NCBI GenBank assembly: GCA_900547255.1
Contig: URGC01000010.1
Span: 1 to 33,313, forward strand
Direction: 5' to 3'
DNA: 33,313 bases
Origin: an uncultured Eubacterium sp.
GTDB lineage: Bacteria; Bacillota; Clostridia; Lachnospirales; Lachnospiraceae
The position numbers and the translations under genes are program-made. Shown piece by piece: positions 15,713 through 24,724 of this stretch; the stretch's first letter is position 1; each line of letters opens with the position of its first letter. The notes under the pieces are model-generated. The model did no database searches and was not told where the DNA came from. It saw only the letters and a program-made list of their open reading frames with translations.

Positions 15713-18700
15713 ATGGCATTACAGCTTGTGCTAGGTGGTTCTGGAGCAGGTAAATCCACGTTAGTTATAGAAGATGTTATTCGCAGCTCAATAGATAATA
15801 AAGACAACAATTATATAGTTGTTGTGCCAGAACAGTACACAATGTCAACACAGCGAAAACTTGTTGAGAGCCATCCAAGAAAAGGTATTCTTAACATAGA
15901 TGTTGTCAGCTTTGAAAGGCTTGCTTTCAAGGTATTTGCAGAGATAGGCGGCGAGAACAGACCTGTCTTAGATGATACAGGCAAGAATCTTATATTAAGA
16001 AAAGTGCTTGAGGACAACAGGAAAGATTTGAGATATTATGGCGGCAATATTAATCGTGTAGGATTTGTGTCAGAATTAAAATCTGTCATATCAGAGCTAT
16101 TGCAGTACGACCATTCACCAGAAGAAGTGATGGCGATAGCAGACAGAATTGACAACAATGCGTTGCTTAATGCCAAGATGAGGGATATCGGGCTTGTATA
16201 TGACAAGTTTAAACAATATTTACACGACAATTATATAACCTCCGAAGAGATACTCGATGTTTTATGTGATTACGTGGATAAATCAGATATTATTAAGAAC
16301 AGCGAGCTTGTTTTTGATGGATTTACAGGATTCACACCTATACAGTATAAGCTGATTAAGATTCTGCTTGAAAATGCCAGGAAGATTACAGTTACAGTAA
16401 CCATAGATGTGACAGAAAAGCCTAATGTCATGGATGGCATGGAAAATCTGTTTTTCATGAGCAAGGAAATGATAAATAAGCTTCATGCTATAAGTGATGA
16501 GGTATATAAAAACCAGCTTCCACTTGATGACATATTAGTTGAAGGCCCGTCAAAGAGATTTAACAGTGAGCAGTTGGCATTTCTTGAGAAGAACATTTTC
16601 AGGGGAAGATATGAAAGACACGACAGTGATAATAATATAAGAATATATAATGCCAGAACTCCCAAAGAGGAGATACAGTACGCTGCAAGCGAGATTATAA
16701 GGCTTACAAGACATGAAGGCTACAGATACAGGGATATAGCCATCGTTTCAGGTGATATGTCGTCATATGGCGTTATGGCTGGCAACATATTAAAACAGAA
16801 TGACATTCCAGTGTTCGTGGATGCCAAGAAACCTGTCACAGATAATCCTTTAGTTGAACTTATAAGAGGCATACTTGAAGTGATACTAAAGAATTACAGC
16901 TATGACAGTGTATTCAGATATCTGCGTTGTGGTCTTACAGGCATAACAAGACAGGAGACAGATATATTAGAGAATTACTGCCTTGCAACAGGAATCCATG
17001 GAAGCAGTGCATGGCATAAGACATGGATAAGAAAAGGAAGGGCAAAGAATGGATTTGTTCTTGAGGACATGAACCGATTAAGAGAACAGATGATAGAGCC
17101 AGTGACAGCACTTGAGGATGTGTTAAAATGTAAGACATCAACAGTAAAAGACAGAGTACAGGCATTGTATGAATTTATATGCCGTCTCGGATGCTTCGAC
17201 AAGCTTATGAAGCTGGCAGAGTCCATCGACAGCGAAAGCGAGTATGAACAGATATACAGAAAGACAATAGAATTATTTGACAAGATGGTTGAACTCCTTG
17301 GTGACCAGATTGTTGATATGTCCGAATTTAACAAAATTATTGATTCTGGATTTCAGGAGATTAAAGTCGGACTTATTCCGCCATCATCAGACTGCGTGAT
17401 GGTTGGTGATATTGAAAGAACCAGACTTGATGACATCAAGATACTGTTTTTCTTAGGAACTAATGAGGGAATAATTCCTAAGAAAAATGATAACCGTGGT
17501 GTGCTTTCAGAGGCAGACAGGGATAAGCTTGAGAGCATGAATGTTGCACTGTCAGCAGATGTGAGAAGAAAAGCATTTGTACAGAGATTTTATCTGTATC
17601 TGATTCTTACCAAGCCATCAGACAGGCTGTATATAAGTTATTCTAATAAAGGTGCTGATGGGGCAGGAATCCTTCCGTCATATATAATAAGAACCATAAG
17701 ACAGATGTTCCCAGATGTTACAGTGACAGAGCTGGGGGATGTGACAGAGCAGTTTGGCTATATAAGAATTCCTAAGGCAGAACTTGTATATGAGGAGAAT
17801 AAATTCATAGAAGACCTTGGTGAGACACTTGCATTACAGTTATATGGTGATGTGCTGTATGGAAGCGTGTCAACATTTGAAGGCTTTACAGGATGCATGT
17901 TCTCATATTTCTTAAAGACAGGATTAAAGCTTGAGGAAAGAGATGAGTACAATTTTGCTGTGGCTGATTTTGGAACTATCATGCACAGTATTATTGAAAA
18001 TGTGTGCAGACAGTTAAAAGATGAGAAACGCTCTCCAGGTTCGCTGTCAGCAGATGAGAGAAGGCAGATGATAGGGGAGACAATAGATAAGATTTCCAAG
18101 GATTATGCTGACGACATCTTATTTGATACGAACCGTAACCAGTTTTTAATCAAGCGAATGACAGAGCTGGCAGACAAGACATTGTGGGCAGTTGGAAAGC
18201 ACATGGATGCGGGAGTGTTCGCACCAGATGCATTTGAATTTCCATTTGAGATGGACAGGGAGCAGATAGCACTTAATGAAGGTTATGCCAGAATGGTGAT
18301 TAAGGGTAAGATTGACCGTATTGATATATGTGAGGATGATGATAATGTCTACGTGAGAATTGTAGATTACAAGTCAGGCAATTCACAGTTTGACCTTCTA
18401 AAGACATATTATGGAATTAAAATGCAGCTTGTGACGTATCTTGACGCAGCGATGCAGATTGAACAAAAAAGACATCCTGACAAGCATATAATTCCTGCTG
18501 GAATATATTATTACAACATGAGTGACCCTATACTTGATGTTGATGGAGATGCTCTTGACGATGAGAGTGGAACAATGTGCGATTTAGATGAGATGACTCT
18601 TGAAAAGCTTCGTCTGGCAGGTGCTACTAACAGCAATATTAACATTATAAAGATGATGGACAGTGAAGAACGCAGTAAATCTTTAGTAATTCCAGTTGAT

Positions 18701-19009
18701 TTTAACAAGGACGGAAGTGTCAGAAAATCAAGCAAGGTATACAACACAGACCAGTTAAATGTACTTGGAAGATATATGGAACGTAAGATGAAGGATGTCG
18801 GCAAAGAGATTCTTAATGGCAATGTAGCTGTTAATCCGTACAGTTCTGGAACTGACAGCGCATGTGATTATTGTCCTTATTCATCAGTATGTGGATTTAC
18901 AGATAACTTAAAGAGCGGTTTCAGATATTTAAAGAAATTTGAAGACGAGCAGATGTGGGAGAATATGGAGAAAGGGGTTGATGAGAATGGCAAACAACTG
19001 GACGACTAG
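15713..19009 (+). CDS. addB: ATP-dependent helicase/nuclease subunit B
   Basis: AddB pairs with AddA to process double-strand breaks for recombination, cutting the 5'-ended strand and recognising Chi-like sites. It has 1,098 residues, near the usual 1,150. The Walker A motif GGSGAGKST is at residues 8-16. The nuclease motif VDYKSG has D885 and K887. The iron-sulfur cluster cysteines are C728 (FTGCMFS) and C1051, C1054 and C1060 (CDYCPYSSVC), as in functional AddB. ATG 15713 follows AAGGGAG. Its last 23 bp overlap the start of addA. Confidence 0.95.
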   Translation: MALQLVLGGSGAGKSTLVIEDVIRSSIDNKDNNYIVVVPEQYTMSTQRKLVESHPRKGILNIDVVSFERLAFKVFAEIGGENRPVLDDTGKNLILRKVLEDNRKDLRYYGGNINRVGFVSELKSVISELLQYDHSPEEVMAIADRIDNNALLNAKMRDIGLVYDKFKQYLHDNYITSEEILDVLCDYVDKSDIIKNSELVFDGFTGFTPIQYKLIKILLENARKITVTVTIDVTEKPNVMDGMENLFFMSKEMINKLHAISDEVYKNQLPLDDILVEGPSKRFNSEQLAFLEKNIFRGRYERHDSDNNIRIYNARTPKEEIQYAASEIIRLTRHEGYRYRDIAIVSGDMSSYGVMAGNILKQNDIPVFVDAKKPVTDNPLVELIRGILEVILKNYSYDSVFRYLRCGLTGITRQETDILENYCLATGIHGSSAWHKTWIRKGRAKNGFVLEDMNRLREQMIEPVTALEDVLKCKTSTVKDRVQALYEFICRLGCFDKLMKLAESIDSESEYEQIYRKTIELFDKMVELLGDQIVDMSEFNKIIDSGFQEIKVGLIPPSSDCVMVGDIERTRLDDIKILFFLGTNEGIIPKKNDNRGVLSEADRDKLESMNVALSADVRRKAFVQRFYLYLILTKPSDRLYISYSNKGADGAGILPSYIIRTIRQMFPDVTVTELGDVTEQFGYIRIPKAELVYEENKFIEDLGETLALQLYGDVLYGSVSTFEGFTGCMFSYFLKTGLKLEERDEYNFAVADFGTIMHSIIENVCRQLKDEKRSPGSLSADERRQMIGETIDKISKDYADDILFDTNRNQFLIKRMTELADKTLWAVGKHMDAGVFAPDAFEFPFEMDREQIALNEGYARMVIKGKIDRIDICEDDDNVYVRIVDYKSGNSQFDLLKTYYGIKMQLVTYLDAAMQIEQKRHPDKHIIPAGIYYYNMSDPILDVDGDALDDESGTMCDLDEMTLEKLRLAGATNSNINIIKMMDSEERSKSLVIPVDFNKDGSVRKSSKVYNTDQLNVLGRYMERKMKDVGKEILNGNVAVNPYSSGTDSACDYCPYSSVCGFTDNLKSGFRYLKKFEDEQMWENMEKGVDENGKQLDD

Positions 19010-22000
19010 CCAGAAACAGGCTATTGAAACAGGTGGCTGTAACATATTAGTATCAGCAGCGGCTGGTTCTGGTAAGACGGCTGTGCTTGTAGAGCGAATC
19101 ATCAGAAAGATAACAGACCCTAAGAATCCGGTTTCCATTGACAGAATGGTTGTTGTTACATTTACTAAAGCGGCAGCAGCCGAGATGAAGCAGAGAATAA
19201 GACTTGAATTAGACAAGCTTATAGAGCTTAATCCGTCAGACCAGAATCTGATAAGGCAGCAGACACTTGTCAATAATGCCAGGATTACAACTATAGACAG
19301 CTTTTGTCTTGATATTGTGAGGAATTATTTTACAGAGACAGATATCGACCCGGGTTTCAGAACGGCTGACGAGGGCGAGATAAGGCTTATAGAAAATGAT
19401 GTGATGAACCAGATGCTTGAGGAGTACTATACTGAGGCTTGCGATGAATTTACTGCGCTCGTTGATGCGTACGGAACAGGGAGAGATGACAGCAGGCTTG
19501 TCGATATAATACTTAAAATATACAGATATGCAAGAAGTTATCCCTGGGAAGATGCGTGGTATGATAACAGCCTTGCAATGTATGACACAGATGGGGATAT
19601 AAGCGGTAACACATGTGTTAAGTATATGTGGGATAATATCAGAAAGATACTTGCTGGTTACAGGCAGAGATACGAAGAATATCTGAGTGTCTGCAATAGC
19701 CCGGATGGACCAGCACCATATACAGAGAATATCCAGCAGGATATGAATATGATAGATATGCTTATATCGGCAGATACATTTGAAAGATTTGTTAATCTTG
19801 TTAAAGTCAGCAGCTTTTCGACATTAAAAAGGTGTGTAAAGCCACAGAATGAGGATAAGAAAATATTCGTATCGAATGGAAGAAAAGCATTCAAGGAATA
19901 TGTTGATAAGACTTTGAAAAAGATGATATCGGGAAGCATTGACAATATGAAGCGTGATATCGACATCAACCGCAGTGCTGTCTCTATGATGATTAAGCTT
20001 GCAAAAGATTTTTCATGCAGAATGATGGATGAGAAGAGAACAAGAAATATAATTGATTTCAACGATATGGAACATCTTGCGCTCAATATTCTTGTGCACA
20101 ATGATAATGGAACACTTGCATATTCTTCTGTGGCAGATTCTTTGTCCGATTATTACAATGAAATCTTAATTGATGAGTATCAGGACAGTAATATGCTTCA
20201 GGAGCAGATTCTTACGGCGGTGTCAAAGAGCAGACGTGAAAATGTCAACAATAATATATACATGGTTGGTGATGTGAAGCAGAGCATTTATCGTTTCAGA
20301 ATGGCTTGCCCGGAGCTTTTTGTGAATAAAAGCGACACATACGAAGACGTGGCTGATATATCTGGGACAGGTGTAAAAGATGGTGAAAAATCATGCGTTA
20401 AGATACAGCTTCAGAATAATTTCCGAAGCAGGGACAATATATTAGAGTCAACTAACTGCGTATTCAAAAGAATAATGACAAAGGAGTACGGCGGAATTGC
20501 ATATGATAAGGACGCAATGCTCTATCATGGCGCTGATTATCCAGCGTGTCCAGAGTATATTGTCAAAGGTGATTTGCAGTTAGAAGCGATAGATTTCAGG
20601 AAAGACTGTCCGACAGAGATGCATGTGTTTGCAAAGGATGGGACAGACATGTCATCAGCAGAGGCTGAGGCGCAGGTGATAGGCGATGTCATTAAGAAGC
20701 TGATGAGCACAGAAGATGGAAAAGTGCATGTCGTGTCTGATAAGAATGTATCAGGTGGCTACAGACCCGTAAGGTATAGTGATATTGTTATTATATCGAG
20801 GACGATAAAAGATTTTGCACAGGTTATAGTAAACAGTCTTATGAATCAGGGGATTCCTGCGTACACAGAGAATTCCAAAGGCTTTTTTAAGGTTCATGAG
20901 ATACAGCTTATATTGAGCTTTCTTACGATTATAGATAACCCTCTCAATGATATTCCTATGGCAGCCGTTATGATGTCATATTTTGGACAGATGACATCTA
21001 AGGATATGGCGGTTATAAGAAGCCTTGATAAGAAGAAAAAGTTATACGATATAATGAATATGGTTATATCTGACGAGGAAAATGACACAGATAAAGTTCA
21101 TGTGGAAGATGGGCTTGCCGCTAGAATATCAGAGTTATGTGAGCTTATAGAAAGCTACAGGGTTAAATCCGATGTCATGTCTGTATCAGATTTGTTATGG
21201 GATGTTATGTATTCAACAGGCTTCTATGATTATGTGGGAACTATGCCATCGGGAGAGAGAAGACAGGCTAATCTTGATATATTGTTACAGAAGGCAGGAG
21301 ATTTCGAAAAGACAAGTTACCGTGGACTGTTTAATTTCTTAAGATATGTTGAGAGATTACAGACATATGATGTGGAGCTTGGTGAGGCATCTGTGCTGTC
21401 AGAAAAAGACGATATTGTGCGTGTCATGAGTATCCACAAGAGTAAGGGACTTGAGTTTCCGGTTGTTATTGTGGCTGGAATGGGAAAGAGAATGGATCAT
21501 AAAGATGCTGCCGGAACAGTAATCACACATCAGACCTATGGAATTGGCGCAGATGTGGTAAGGCTTGACAGCAGGACTAAAAGCCCGACTCTTATTAAAA
21601 ATGCTATCTCTATGGCAATCAGAGAGGAAGATACAAGCGAGTTCATGCGAATCCTTTATGTTGCCATGACGAGGGCTAAAGAGAAGCTTATAATGACAGG
21701 CTGCGTTGGAAGCGCAATGGATTCAGCCATGTCCAAATGGGAAGCACAGAAGAACAGGCTTCTTACCAATGGCACATATGATTATTCAGAGATTGATGGC
21801 TGCACAAGTTTCCTTGACATGGTTATGCCGGTTGCCATGCTGTCACAGGATACAGAGGGCGATAATACATTTACAGTGACAGTACATGAGACAGTCGAGG
21901 AGCAGCAGGAGATTGAAGAAAAAGGACATGAAGAGAGGACTGTTCATGAAAGAGAGATAGAGCCGTATCCATATGAATTGAAACAGCATGTCAAGTCTAA

Positions 22001-22670
22001 GGTTACTGTTTCGGAGCTTAAAGCGGCACTTCACAGTGAAGATTTTGAAGATAAAGATATGCTTTCAGATGATGTCAGAAATGCCTGTGAGCAGGCTCAG
22101 GCTGAGGAACAGCCGGATATAGTGCCTAAATTTATGATGCCTTGCGGTGAAGAGCTTAAAGGAAACTTACGAGGAACAGCATACCACAGGATTATGGAAT
22201 GTCTGATTTATTCAAGATTGCAGTGTGATGACAAGAAACAGGCAGAGAAGTCTGTCCAGAAGCAGTTAGATGATATGTTAAGAGATAAGCGCATCACAGC
22301 CGCACAATATGAATGTGTCAAGGCAAAAGATATAGCAGAGTATGTGATGTCTGATATAGGCAGGCGTGCCGCAGATGCTTATGAGGCAGGAAGCCTTAAA
22401 AGAGAACAGCCATTTGTGTATATAGATGATGAATCTATAGGACAGCTTGTTCAGGGTGTTATTGATATGTACTTTGAAGAGGATGGCGGACTTGTCATAG
22501 TTGATTATAAGACGGACAGAGTTTCTAAGAAGGATGGAAAAGACGTGCTGATAAGGCGTTACAGCGTGCAGCTTGACTATTATGCCAAGGCACTTTCGCA
22601 GATTACAGGAATGCCGGTAAAAGAGAAGGTCATCTATTCATTTACACTTGGAACGGATATAAGCCTATGA
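18987..22670 (+). CDS. addA: ATP-dependent helicase/nuclease subunit A
   Basis: The motor subunit of AddAB, a UvrD-like SF1A helicase with a RecB-type nuclease at its end. I use ATG 18987 (1,227 residues) because GGGG lies 9 bp upstream; ATG 18981 is too close to it. Motifs include Walker A AAAGSGKT with K30, FTKAAAAEMKQRI, the Walker B/DEYQD motif at 396-400, VGDVKQSIYRFR, SIHKSKGLEFPVV and motif VI RILYVAMTRAKEKL. The nuclease motif IVDYKTD carries D1173 and K1175. All catalytic marks are intact. The overlap with addB implies coupled translation. Confidence 0.95.
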   Translation: MANNWTTSQKQAIETGGCNILVSAAAGSGKTAVLVERIIRKITDPKNPVSIDRMVVVTFTKAAAAEMKQRIRLELDKLIELNPSDQNLIRQQTLVNNARITTIDSFCLDIVRNYFTETDIDPGFRTADEGEIRLIENDVMNQMLEEYYTEACDEFTALVDAYGTGRDDSRLVDIILKIYRYARSYPWEDAWYDNSLAMYDTDGDISGNTCVKYMWDNIRKILAGYRQRYEEYLSVCNSPDGPAPYTENIQQDMNMIDMLISADTFERFVNLVKVSSFSTLKRCVKPQNEDKKIFVSNGRKAFKEYVDKTLKKMISGSIDNMKRDIDINRSAVSMMIKLAKDFSCRMMDEKRTRNIIDFNDMEHLALNILVHNDNGTLAYSSVADSLSDYYNEILIDEYQDSNMLQEQILTAVSKSRRENVNNNIYMVGDVKQSIYRFRMACPELFVNKSDTYEDVADISGTGVKDGEKSCVKIQLQNNFRSRDNILESTNCVFKRIMTKEYGGIAYDKDAMLYHGADYPACPEYIVKGDLQLEAIDFRKDCPTEMHVFAKDGTDMSSAEAEAQVIGDVIKKLMSTEDGKVHVVSDKNVSGGYRPVRYSDIVIISRTIKDFAQVIVNSLMNQGIPAYTENSKGFFKVHEIQLILSFLTIIDNPLNDIPMAAVMMSYFGQMTSKDMAVIRSLDKKKKLYDIMNMVISDEENDTDKVHVEDGLAARISELCELIESYRVKSDVMSVSDLLWDVMYSTGFYDYVGTMPSGERRQANLDILLQKAGDFEKTSYRGLFNFLRYVERLQTYDVELGEASVLSEKDDIVRVMSIHKSKGLEFPVVIVAGMGKRMDHKDAAGTVITHQTYGIGADVVRLDSRTKSPTLIKNAISMAIREEDTSEFMRILYVAMTRAKEKLIMTGCVGSAMDSAMSKWEAQKNRLLTNGTYDYSEIDGCTSFLDMVMPVAMLSQDTEGDNTFTVTVHETVEEQQEIEEKGHEERTVHEREIEPYPYELKQHVKSKVTVSELKAALHSEDFEDKDMLSDDVRNACEQAQAEEQPDIVPKFMMPCGEELKGNLRGTAYHRIMECLIYSRLQCDDKKQAEKSVQKQLDDMLRDKRITAAQYECVKAKDIAEYVMSDIGRRAADAYEAGSLKREQPFVYIDDESIGQLVQGVIDMYFEEDGGLVIVDYKTDRVSKKDGKDVLIRRYSVQLDYYAKALSQITGMPVKEKVIYSFTLGTDISL

Positions 22671-22684
22671 TTATAAGAAAATTC

Positions 22685-22713
22685 TTGAAGTTACTGTAAA
22701 AATATTGTATACT
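22685..22713 (+). promoter_or_regulatory. Likely SigA promoter of the 86-residue gene
   Basis: TTGAAG (22685-22690) and TATACT (22708-22713) are separated by exactly 17 bp, a good match to the vegetative consensus. It lies between addA and the small gene at 22747, so that gene can be transcribed on its own. Confidence 0.7.
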
Positions 22714-22746
22714 TACAACAAGTATGGGAATTTGGAGGATATTATA

Positions 22747-23007
22747 ATGAAGAGAACATATAGTGTTAAATATAAGAGCGCAAGCAAGAAGCTTACTACA
22801 CCAGAGAAAATAGAGGCTGCAAAGCAGGCAATCATCAATGAAGCCAAGGCTGATTCAGTTGAGATTATGGATGATGGTCAGATTGTTACAATTGAGGCTG
22901 CTGATGACAAATTTACAGAAGTAATGAATGTTGTTGTCAATGTATTCCGTAAGATTGATGATAAGTCAGAGGTTTCTTATAAGTTTGCACTTAACCAGAA
23001 CAAGTAA
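22747..23007 (+). CDS. Small hypothetical protein, 86 residues
   Basis: A Lys-rich small protein starting at ATG 22747 after a GGAGG site. An in-frame upstream start at 22705 would lie within the promoter and is rejected. The sequence reads as a compact alpha/beta fold with a basic start (MKRTYSVKYKSASKK), a helix (PEKIEAAKQAIINEAKADSV), a strand pair (VEIMDDGQIVTIEA) and a helix (FTEVMNVVVNVFRKI). There are no membrane spans or cysteines. I do not recognise a family. It has its own promoter and a following hairpin, so it is probably a single-gene unit. Confidence 0.75.
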   Translation: MKRTYSVKYKSASKKLTTPEKIEAAKQAIINEAKADSVEIMDDGQIVTIEAADDKFTEVMNVVVNVFRKIDDKSEVSYKFALNQNK

Positions 23008-23025
23008 AATAATACAGGTAACAGA

Positions 23026-23055
23026 AAGCCTGTGATGCATCTGCATCATGGGCTT
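23026..23055 (+). terminator. Hairpin terminator after the 86-residue gene
   Basis: AAGCC (23026-23030) and TGATGCA (23033-23039) pair with TGCATCA (23042-23048) and GGCTT (23051-23055), with two wobble pairs between. The following GCTTTGCG is only a weak T-run, so termination may be partial. Confidence 0.55.
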
Positions 23056-23105
23056 GCTTTGCGTATAGAGATATAGAGTTATTAGATTTTGAAAGGATAT
23101 TAATA

Positions 23106-24695
23106 ATGCCAGATTATAGTAAAGAGATTGAGAAAAGACGTACATTTGCAATAATTTCCCATCCCGATGCAGGTAAGACAACTCTTACAGAGAAGTTCCT
23201 TCTGTATGGAGGAGCTATTAACCTAGCTGGTTCAGTTAAAGGTAAAAAGACAGCAAAGCATGCAGTTTCAGACTGGATGGAGATAGAGAAGGAGAGAGGT
23301 ATCTCTGTAACATCTTCTGTATTACAGTTTAACTATGATGGATATTGTATCAACATCCTTGATACACCGGGACATGAGGATTTCTCGGAGGATACCTACA
23401 GAACACTTATGGCTGCCGATTCAGCGGTCATGGTTATTGATGCATCCAAGGGTGTTGAGAAACAGACAATCAAGCTGTTCAAGGTATGTGTTTTAAGACA
23501 TATCCCTATATTTACATTTATTAATAAGATGGATAGAGAAGCTAACGACCCATTTGAGCTTCTTGACGATATTGAAAATGTATTGGGAATCAGCACATGT
23601 CCGGTTAACTGGCCTATCGGATGCGGCAAGGAATTCAAGGGTGTGTATGACAGGAATACTAAGGAGGTATCACTTTTCAAGGCTGCGATGAACGGTCAGA
23701 AGGAAGTTGATACTAAGAATATTCCTGCCGGTACAGATGAGCTTAAGGCAGAGATTGGCGATGGCTTTTACGACAAGCTTAATGAGGATATAGAGCTTCT
23801 TGACGGAGCAAGTGCGGATTTCTCACTTGAGGAGGTTCAGGCTGGTAACCTTACACCTGTATTTTTCGGTTCAGCCCTTACTAACTTTGGTGTTGAGACA
23901 TTCCTTCAGCATTTCCTGTCTATGACTACATCACCACTTCCAAGAAATTCTTCTAAAGGTCTTATCGACCCTGTTAAAGAGGATTTCTCAGCATTTGTAT
24001 TCAAGATTCAGGCTAATATGAATAAGGCTCACAGAGACAGAATTGCATTCATGAGAATATGTTCAGGCAAGTTTGAGGCTGGAATGGAAGCTAACCATGT
24101 GCAGGGCGGCAAGAAGATAAGGCTTTCACAGCCACAGCAGATGATGGCGCAGGAGAGACACATAGTTGAGGAGGCATATGCCGGTGATATTATCGGTGTA
24201 TTCGACCCGGGTATATTCTCTATTGGAGATACAATATGTACTTCTAATGAGAAATTCGCATTTGAAGGTATTCCTACATTTGCACCAGAGCATTTTGCAA
24301 GGGTACGTCAGATGGATACAATGAAGAGAAAGCAGTTTATCAAGGGTATCAGCCAGATTGCACAGGAAGGTGCTATCCAGATATTCCAGGAGTTTAATAC
24401 TGGAATGGAGGAGATTATCGTTGGTGTTGTAGGTGTTCTTCAGTTTGAAGTTCTTGAATACCGCTTAAAAAACGAGTACAATGTAGATATAAAGCTGGAA
24501 ACTCTTCCATATGAGCATATCAGATGGATTGAGAATCCAGAGGAGATTGATGTTAACAGAATTGTTGGTACATCAGATATGAAGAAGATTAAAGACTTAA
24601 AGGACAATCCACTTCTCCTGTTCGTTAACAGTTGGAGTGTTAACATGGTTCTTGAGAGAAATGAGAATCTTAAGCTTTCTGAATTCGGAAGATAG
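23106..24695 (+). CDS. prfC: Peptide chain release factor 3
   Basis: A translational GTPase that recycles release factors RF1 and RF2 from the ribosome. It has 529 residues, normal for RF3. The GTP-binding motifs are G1 SHPDAGKTTLTEK (about 18-30), the G2/switch region ERGISVTSSV, G3 DTPGHEDFSEDTYRTL (about 88-103) and G4 NKMDR (about 141-145). The RF3-type central block (GSALTNFGVETFL) and the C-terminal part (GVLQFEVLEYRL) are present, separating it from EF-G and tetracycline-protection proteins. ATG 23106 follows AAAGGA. It precedes the dockerin gene by 29 bp. Confidence 0.95.
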   Translation: MPDYSKEIEKRRTFAIISHPDAGKTTLTEKFLLYGGAINLAGSVKGKKTAKHAVSDWMEIEKERGISVTSSVLQFNYDGYCINILDTPGHEDFSEDTYRTLMAADSAVMVIDASKGVEKQTIKLFKVCVLRHIPIFTFINKMDREANDPFELLDDIENVLGISTCPVNWPIGCGKEFKGVYDRNTKEVSLFKAAMNGQKEVDTKNIPAGTDELKAEIGDGFYDKLNEDIELLDGASADFSLEEVQAGNLTPVFFGSALTNFGVETFLQHFLSMTTSPLPRNSSKGLIDPVKEDFSAFVFKIQANMNKAHRDRIAFMRICSGKFEAGMEANHVQGGKKIRLSQPQQMMAQERHIVEEAYAGDIIGVFDPGIFSIGDTICTSNEKFAFEGIPTFAPEHFARVRQMDTMKRKQFIKGISQIAQEGAIQIFQEFNTGMEEIIVGVVGVLQFEVLEYRLKNEYNVDIKLETLPYEHIRWIENPEEIDVNRIVGTSDMKKIKDLKDNPLLLFVNSWSVNMVLERNENLKLSEFGR

Positions 24696-24724
24696 ATTCT
24701 CTGTCAGGCTTTTGGAGGATTATT

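Noticed and set aside
23106..24695. Tetracycline resistance (ribosome protection) protein
   Set aside because: Length and RF3-specific motifs (SHPDAGKTTLTEK, DTPGHEDFSEDTYRTL) fit PrfC, and the C-terminal half is not EF-G-like.
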